IMG/VR virus record: IMGVR_UViG_3300042446_001591
Location: 1 to 31,103 of that record
Source of the DNA: a virus
Strand: one strand, 5' to 3'
DNA: 31,103 nt
Below, in pieces: positions 27,670 through 31,103 of the stretch. Position 1 is the first letter of the stretch, and each line of letters begins with the position of its first letter. Both the position numbers and the translations under genes were made by a program. The notes below the pieces were generated by a model. The model saw nothing but the letters and a program-made list of their open reading frames with translations. It did not search any database and was not told the DNA's origin.

Positions 27670-27720
27670 AACAATAAGTATTTTTGTATTTGGAAAAAAT
27701 TTGGTATATATACTTTTTTC

Positions 27721-28026
27721 TTAATAAGATTCTGCCTTTGGTAACGAATCAGGATTGATTGTATAATATTCATTCAAGAAAGAAACCAATTCATCCTCAT
27801 CCAATTCAATCGTTGTTTTTTCCTCAAACAAATCATCTTCTTCAAACTCATCGTCGTAAAAACCAAAATCATCAGATTCAAGAACAAATCCGTATTCTTC
27901 AGTTAATAAATAGTCAATGCTATCAGTCCTAAGGACATCCTCGTCATCTTCAATTGTTCTGAAAGATACTTCCAAAATATTTGATTCTTCATTTAAAAAA
28001 TATGATACGATTTCTTTAATTTCCAT
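27721..28026 (-). CDS. Acidic hypothetical protein
   Basis: A 101-residue strongly acidic protein (MEIKEIVSYFLNEESNILEVSF, then TEEYGFVLESDDFGFYDDEFEEDDLFEEK). The start at 28026 is chosen because the longer frame adds an unlikely N terminus. It may be a small scaffold- or chaperone-like protein; no family is recognised. A terminator of the next upstream gene lies 65 bases away. Confidence 0.62.
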   Translation of the reverse strand: MEIKEIVSYFLNEESNILEVSFRTIEDDEDVLRTDSIDYLLTEEYGFVLESDDFGFYDDEFEEDDLFEEKTTIELDEDELVSFLNEYYTINPDSLPKAESY

Positions 28027-28089
28027 AATACTCTTTTTATAATGAAATATTATGGAACTTACCAAAAGTCAAATAATTTTTCAAAAAAA

Positions 28090-28120
28090 ATAAAAAATCC
28101 CTCGTATTAGGAGGGATTTA
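28090..28120 (-). terminator. Intrinsic terminator of the acidic zinc-ribbon gene
   Basis: On the minus strand AAATCCCTCC and GAGGGATTT pair around TAATAC and are followed by a long T-rich tract. Confidence 0.87.
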
Positions 28121-28123
28121 CTT

Positions 28124-29407
28124 TTAATTATATTTATTCATTCTGTTGAGCATTTCTGAGATTTTGTTCTTTTGTATGAGGAACGATTCTTTTAAGTCCT
28201 CATCAACTTCTTCAAACTCATCTTCTTCATCTAATTCACTTTCGTAAGAAAATTCTTGATATGGTCCGCCTTTACCAGGTCCTTCAGAGTCAAAGTCATA
28301 TGCTTTGTCCATTGCTCCATAGATTCCTTGAACTCCTGAAATATCTGGTTGTTCATCCAATTCTCCGTCATTGTCAGCCCATGCAGATTCCATTGTTTCG
28401 TAATCTTTTTCTGGGTCATAACCATACATATCATCTTCAAAAACAGGGTATCCTGTGTTAGGTCCGTCTGATTGGAAATTGTATGCTGGTTCTATGTTGC
28501 TGATATCCATATCAGGAGCGTTTCCTCCGCCACCGTAACCTTGTTCATCAATCTCACCTTCATTATCCAAATGTTTTAAGAAATCCTCAACTCCTTTTTT
28601 ACCTAAAGAATATCCTGTGTCACGACCTTTGAATCCATACATGTTTTTTCCGCCAGGATGTTCACGCTCGGTATCAAATTCAATATCATCTTCATGTGAA
28701 GGAGTTTTATACTTGTATTTTTTTCCTTTAACTAAATCTTTAACATCAATTTCATACATTTCACCGTCCGTTACTTCAGACGCATTCATATCCTCATAAC
28801 CATCATCTTCGTTATCAGGGTCATCCACACCATCTTCAGTATAAGACGATTCATAATCCATAAAATCATCATCATCTTGTTCTTTATAAAGATTTTTGTG
28901 CATTCCTTCAAATGTTCCATAGTCATTTCCACCACCTTCAACATAATCAAAATCACCTTTTTTAAGATTTAAATCTCTAACATTATAGATATCATCTAAA
29001 TGACCTGTCTCTTCTTCCATATGACCATAACCACATTCATTACATACACCTTCGTACATTTTACCGCCACATTCACACATATTACCTTCTTCAAGTTCTG
29101 ATTCTTCCATATGTCCGTAGTTACATTCGGTGCACATACCGTCCATAATCATTGCACCACACTCATTACAAACTTCTTTAGTTTCAACTTGTTCGTTGAT
29201 TCCCATGTTTGTGTATTTTTTAACTTCACCTTTATTATTAACAACTAAACCTTCTTTATCTCCGGCAAAGTCATATACTGTTAATGGTTGAGTATTTGAC
29301 ACCTGTGGTTGCATTGTTTGGTATCCGTTATATAAACTCTTATGTTGGTCTAAAATATCTGATTTCTCAGTTGCAGATAATTGACCTAATCCGAAATATC
29401 CTCTCAT
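28124..29407 (-). CDS. Acidic zinc-ribbon virion-like protein
   Basis: This 427-residue acidic protein begins MRGYFGLGQLSATEKSDILDQHKSLYNG, carrying the EKxxILxQHxxLY motif also seen at 22600. Two near-identical zinc ribbons follow (C80/C83 with C92/C95, and C111/C113 with C122/C125: CNECG, CTECNYGHMEE, CECGG, CNECGYGHMEE). Most of the rest is aspartate/glutamate/glycine-rich, with repeats of the type GPNTGYPVFE/GPGKGGPYQE and a C-terminal helix. The TATTTATA motif is 11 bases upstream. High acidity and short repeats suggest a scaffold-like or internal capsid protein; this is inference. Confidence 0.74.
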   Translation of the reverse strand: MRGYFGLGQLSATEKSDILDQHKSLYNGYQTMQPQVSNTQPLTVYDFAGDKEGLVVNNKGEVKKYTNMGINEQVETKEVCNECGAMIMDGMCTECNYGHMEESELEEGNMCECGGKMYEGVCNECGYGHMEEETGHLDDIYNVRDLNLKKGDFDYVEGGGNDYGTFEGMHKNLYKEQDDDDFMDYESSYTEDGVDDPDNEDDGYEDMNASEVTDGEMYEIDVKDLVKGKKYKYKTPSHEDDIEFDTEREHPGGKNMYGFKGRDTGYSLGKKGVEDFLKHLDNEGEIDEQGYGGGGNAPDMDISNIEPAYNFQSDGPNTGYPVFEDDMYGYDPEKDYETMESAWADNDGELDEQPDISGVQGIYGAMDKAYDFDSEGPGKGGPYQEFSYESELDEEDEFEEVDEDLKESFLIQKNKISEMLNRMNKYN

Positions 29408-29418
29408 AGTTTTTTATT

Positions 29419-29426
29419 TATAAATA
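29419..29426 (-). promoter_or_regulatory. TATTTATA motif (putative late promoter)
   Basis: Minus-strand TATTTATA 11 bases before the ATG at 29407; here the palindrome-like TATTTATAAATA also contains TATAAATA. Confidence 0.6.
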
Positions 29427-29483
29427 CCAAGAAATTTTCATTTTTTGTTTGATGTTGTTAAGTTTAATAATTATTATTGTTTA

Positions 29484-29741
29484 ATGAATATTTTAGAAGA
29501 ATACGATATTAATGAAATCGCTGATGGTGCAATATTATTGGACGGACTTGAAGAGGCAATTATCGGAGTTGTTGAGGAGTTTGGTAGTGGTCCAAGAGTT
29601 CTTTATTCAAAAAATAAAATCTTGGAAATTCTTTCCAAAAGGGATGGAATGACTTGGTCTGAATCTGAAGAGTTCTATGACTATAACATTTTAGGTCTTT
29701 ATGCTGGAGAACAAAATCCAATTTTTTTAATTACAGAATAA
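29484..29741 (+). CDS. Conserved phage protein, unknown function
   Basis: An 85-residue protein (MNILEEYDINEIADGAILLDGLEEAIIG, then EFGSGPRVLYSKNKILEILSKRDGM and WSESEEFYDYNILGLYAGEQNPIFL). The whole pattern, with ADGAILLDGLExAIIG, GPRxLYSKxKILEIL and GEQNPIF, is one I associate with a small protein in many large phages; its role is unknown. The start at 29484 is chosen because the longer frame adds a non-conserved N terminus. Confidence 0.78.
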   Translation: MNILEEYDINEIADGAILLDGLEEAIIGVVEEFGSGPRVLYSKNKILEILSKRDGMTWSESEEFYDYNILGLYAGEQNPIFLITE

Positions 29742-29757
29742 TTCATACCTTTGGCAT

Positions 29758-30267
29758 ATGAATATATTTTTCCTTGATTACGATGTAAAAAAATGTGCGC
29801 AATATCATGTGGACAAACATGTTGTTAAAATGATACTGGAAACCGCTCAGCTTTTATGTGGAGTTCATCATGTCACCGCACATGATACCGCACATGATAC
29901 CGCACATGTACCGTACAAGTTATCCCACAAAAATCACCCTTGTTCTATATGGTCTCGTGAGTCATTATCAAATTATCTCTATTTGTGTGAGTTAGGTTTA
30001 GAATTATGTGAAGAATACACTTACCGATATGGAAAAAGACATAAATCTCAGGATGTGATTGAGTGGTGTTTAATTAACAAACCAAACATTCCTGATATTG
30101 GATTTACAGAACCTGCGATGGCAATGCCTGATGAATATAAAGTTAAATCGGTAATAGAATCTTACAGAAATTATTATATGGGAGCAAAATCAGGATTTGC
30201 AGTATGGAAAAATAGAGAAACACCTTATTGGTTTGAAAAAAAAGTATTAGATTTGCATTATGATTAA
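29758..30267 (+). CDS. Conserved phage protein with a short tandem repeat
   Basis: A 169-residue protein starting MNIFFLDYDVKKCAQYHVDKHVVKMILETAQLL, followed by SHKNHPCSIWSRESLSNYLYL, AMPDEYKVKSVIESYRNYYMG and AVWKNRETPYWFEKK. I know this ordered pattern from a widespread phage family (often next to metallophosphoesterase genes) without an established function; the conserved DKHxxKMxxE and HKNHPxxxW suggest a metal-dependent enzyme. The TAHDTAHDTAH stretch (about 41-50) comes from 12-bp tandem repeats. A TACCTTTG box ends seven bases before the ATG. It overlaps the next gene by eight bases. Confidence 0.8.
   Translation: MNIFFLDYDVKKCAQYHVDKHVVKMILETAQLLCGVHHVTAHDTAHDTAHVPYKLSHKNHPCSIWSRESLSNYLYLCELGLELCEEYTYRYGKRHKSQDVIEWCLINKPNIPDIGFTEPAMAMPDEYKVKSVIESYRNYYMGAKSGFAVWKNRETPYWFEKKVLDLHYD
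29875..29909. repeat. 12-bp tandem repeat in a conserved phage gene
   Basis: About three copies of a unit like ACCGCACATGAT encode repeated DTAH. The repeat is in frame and probably arose by slippage at a surface loop. Confidence 0.75.
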
Positions 30268-30934
30268 GATTGATAAAGATTTCAAAGGTGATGTGTGGAT
30301 TTTTTCTGACCCTCACTATAATCACAAAAATATATGTCGTGCTACGACAAACTGGCGTATGCCAGATGGTTCAGTTCCGATTGAGCAAACTCGTGATTTC
30401 CAAACATTGGAAAAAATGAATACTACAATTGTTAATAATATAAATGAGAGCGTAAAACAAGACGACATTTTAATTTGTCTTGGAGATTGGAGTTTTGGTG
30501 GGTTTGAATCTATCAAAGAATTTTGGGACCGAATTGTTTGTAAAAACATTCACTTGATTTTAGGGAACCATGATACACATATTGAAAAGAATAGACAAGG
30601 TTGTCAGGGATACTTCAAGAGTGTTGCTCACTACAACACCTTAAAAATTGATGAACACACATTCCGTTTGATGCACTTCCCAATCAGTTCTTGGGACGGT
30701 CTTAACAAAGGGGTTATGCACCTTCACGGTCATTGTCACCTACCAACTAATTTAAGATTTGGTAAAGGTCAGAGAATGGATGTTGGAATGGATGGTCACC
30801 CTGAGTTCCGACCATACAATATTAGCCGTGAAGTTGTACCTTTGTTAAGACACAGACCTAAAGTATCCGAAATGGATAATGACCACCACACAGATGAGAT
30901 TATAAATAAAAACCAATTATATGTTAATGGTTAA
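30260..30934 (+). CDS. Calcineurin-like metallophosphoesterase
   Basis: This 224-residue protein has all five blocks of the family: D17/H19 in IFSDPHYNH, D76 in ICLGDWSFGG, N103/H104 in LGNHDTH, H139 in LMHFPI and the terminal HxHC-H in HLHGHCH (H156/H158/H160). Members hydrolyse phosphodiester or phosphomonoester bonds using two metal ions in the cytosol. The length and layout fit the phage-type, 200-230-residue members that often neighbour the preceding family. Nucleic-acid ends or nucleotide signals are possible substrates; cyclic-phosphate chemistry would fit the cREC-like gene but is unproven. The ATG overlaps the preceding gene by eight bases. Confidence 0.88.
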   Translation: MIKIDKDFKGDVWIFSDPHYNHKNICRATTNWRMPDGSVPIEQTRDFQTLEKMNTTIVNNINESVKQDDILICLGDWSFGGFESIKEFWDRIVCKNIHLILGNHDTHIEKNRQGCQGYFKSVAHYNTLKIDEHTFRLMHFPISSWDGLNKGVMHLHGHCHLPTNLRFGKGQRMDVGMDGHPEFRPYNISREVVPLLRHRPKVSEMDNDHHTDEIINKNQLYVNG

Positions 30935-30952
30935 AATGTTTTACCAATTAAA

Positions 30953-30983
30953 TTTGGGAGTTCTTGTAGAATTACTATCTTTG
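30953..30983 (+). promoter_or_regulatory. Bacteroidota-type promoter
   Basis: TTTG (30953-30956), 19 bases, TATCTTTG (30976-30983); the ATG is at 31010. Confidence 0.75.
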
Positions 30984-31009
30984 GAAAACAAACAAAACAA
31001 AAAAACAAT

Positions 31010-31103
31010 ATGGAAGGAATTTTAAAATTTAATTTGCCGGAAGAAAGGTCTGAATTTGAATTGGCGGTTAATGCATCTAAATGGTATTCAGTATGCTGGG
31101 ATA
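31010..31103 (+). CDS. Start of a conserved phage protein (partial)
   Basis: The frame runs off the right edge after 31 codons: MEGILKFNLPEERSEFELA, then VNASKWYSVCWD. The opening ILxFNLPEExxEFxLAVNAxKxxSVxWD is one I associate with a small phage protein of unknown function. It has a consensus promoter and a 26-base leader. Confidence 0.7.
   Translation, partial: MEGILKFNLPEERSEFELAVNASKWYSVCWD

Noticed and set aside
1-31103. Insertion sequences or transposases
   Set aside because: No transposase-like frame or terminal inverted repeats of the usual kind were seen; mobile content is limited to HNH genes.

Overview
The window reads as part of a large, AT-rich, double-stranded DNA phage genome (or a prophage-like relative) infecting a Bacteroidota host, most likely a flavobacterium. 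Three things support this. Promoters of the Bacteroidota form TTTG-N18..20-TAnnTTTG recur in front of genes on both strands, often so close to the ATG that the mRNA would be leaderless or nearly so. Clear Shine-Dalgarno sequences are absent. Many of the small proteins look like conserved Bacteroidota-phage families. No taxonomic search could be run, so the host is an inference.

Layout. 1-2.8 kb: the end of a plus-strand gene, an M20-type metallopeptidase and a large protein with a KWCTT motif. 2.85-4.0 kb: a complete tmRNA gene with its own promoter and terminator, followed by an HNH endonuclease gene lodged against the tmRNA end. 4.0-8.1 kb: a second KWCTT-family protein, a small membrane protein, a HAD enzyme resembling RNA-repair HADs, small unknowns and an M15-type peptidase. 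8.1-10.85 kb, mostly minus strand: a small lipoprotein, a PLP aminotransferase, a ferritin and a secreted NlpC/P60 hydrolase. 10.86-19.45 kb: an RNA-rich accessory block with nine recognisable tRNAs (Arg-ACG, Ser-UGA, Trp, Cys, Arg-UCU, Asp, Gly-UCC, Pro-UGG, Ile-UAU), five odd tRNA-like elements, two regions predicted to form structured RNA, a holin-like gene, an HNH remnant, many small conserved proteins, and a methylglyoxal synthase. 19.45-21.8 kb: a cyclic-phosphate-processing receiver-like protein, a short transcript unit, an HNH endonuclease and a ClpP-like protease. 21.9-29.4 kb: a minus-strand block of probable virion proteins with peptidoglycan-binding-like modules and membrane segments. 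29.4-31.1 kb: conserved phage proteins, a calcineurin-like phosphoesterase and the start of another gene.

Two promoter classes seem to divide the genes. Bacteroidota-type promoters precede the tmRNA, the tRNA operon, the metabolic enzymes and many small accessory genes. A different motif, TATTTATA, lies a few bases upstream of the probable late genes (virion block, M15 peptidase, holin-like gene, both KWCTT proteins, ferritin). It is the reverse complement of the T4 late-promoter octamer TATAAATA, and I propose it as the late promoter of this phage.

Several parts point to control of translation and RNA integrity during infection: the tmRNA, the tRNAs, the structured RNAs, and two proteins resembling RNA-repair or cyclic-phosphate-processing families. 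The aminotransferase, ferritin and methylglyoxal synthase are candidate auxiliary metabolic genes. The features most worth checking are the tmRNA with its long, atypical tag frame; the tRNA-like family with fixed ends and changing cores; the two structured RNAs; and the TATTTATA motif.
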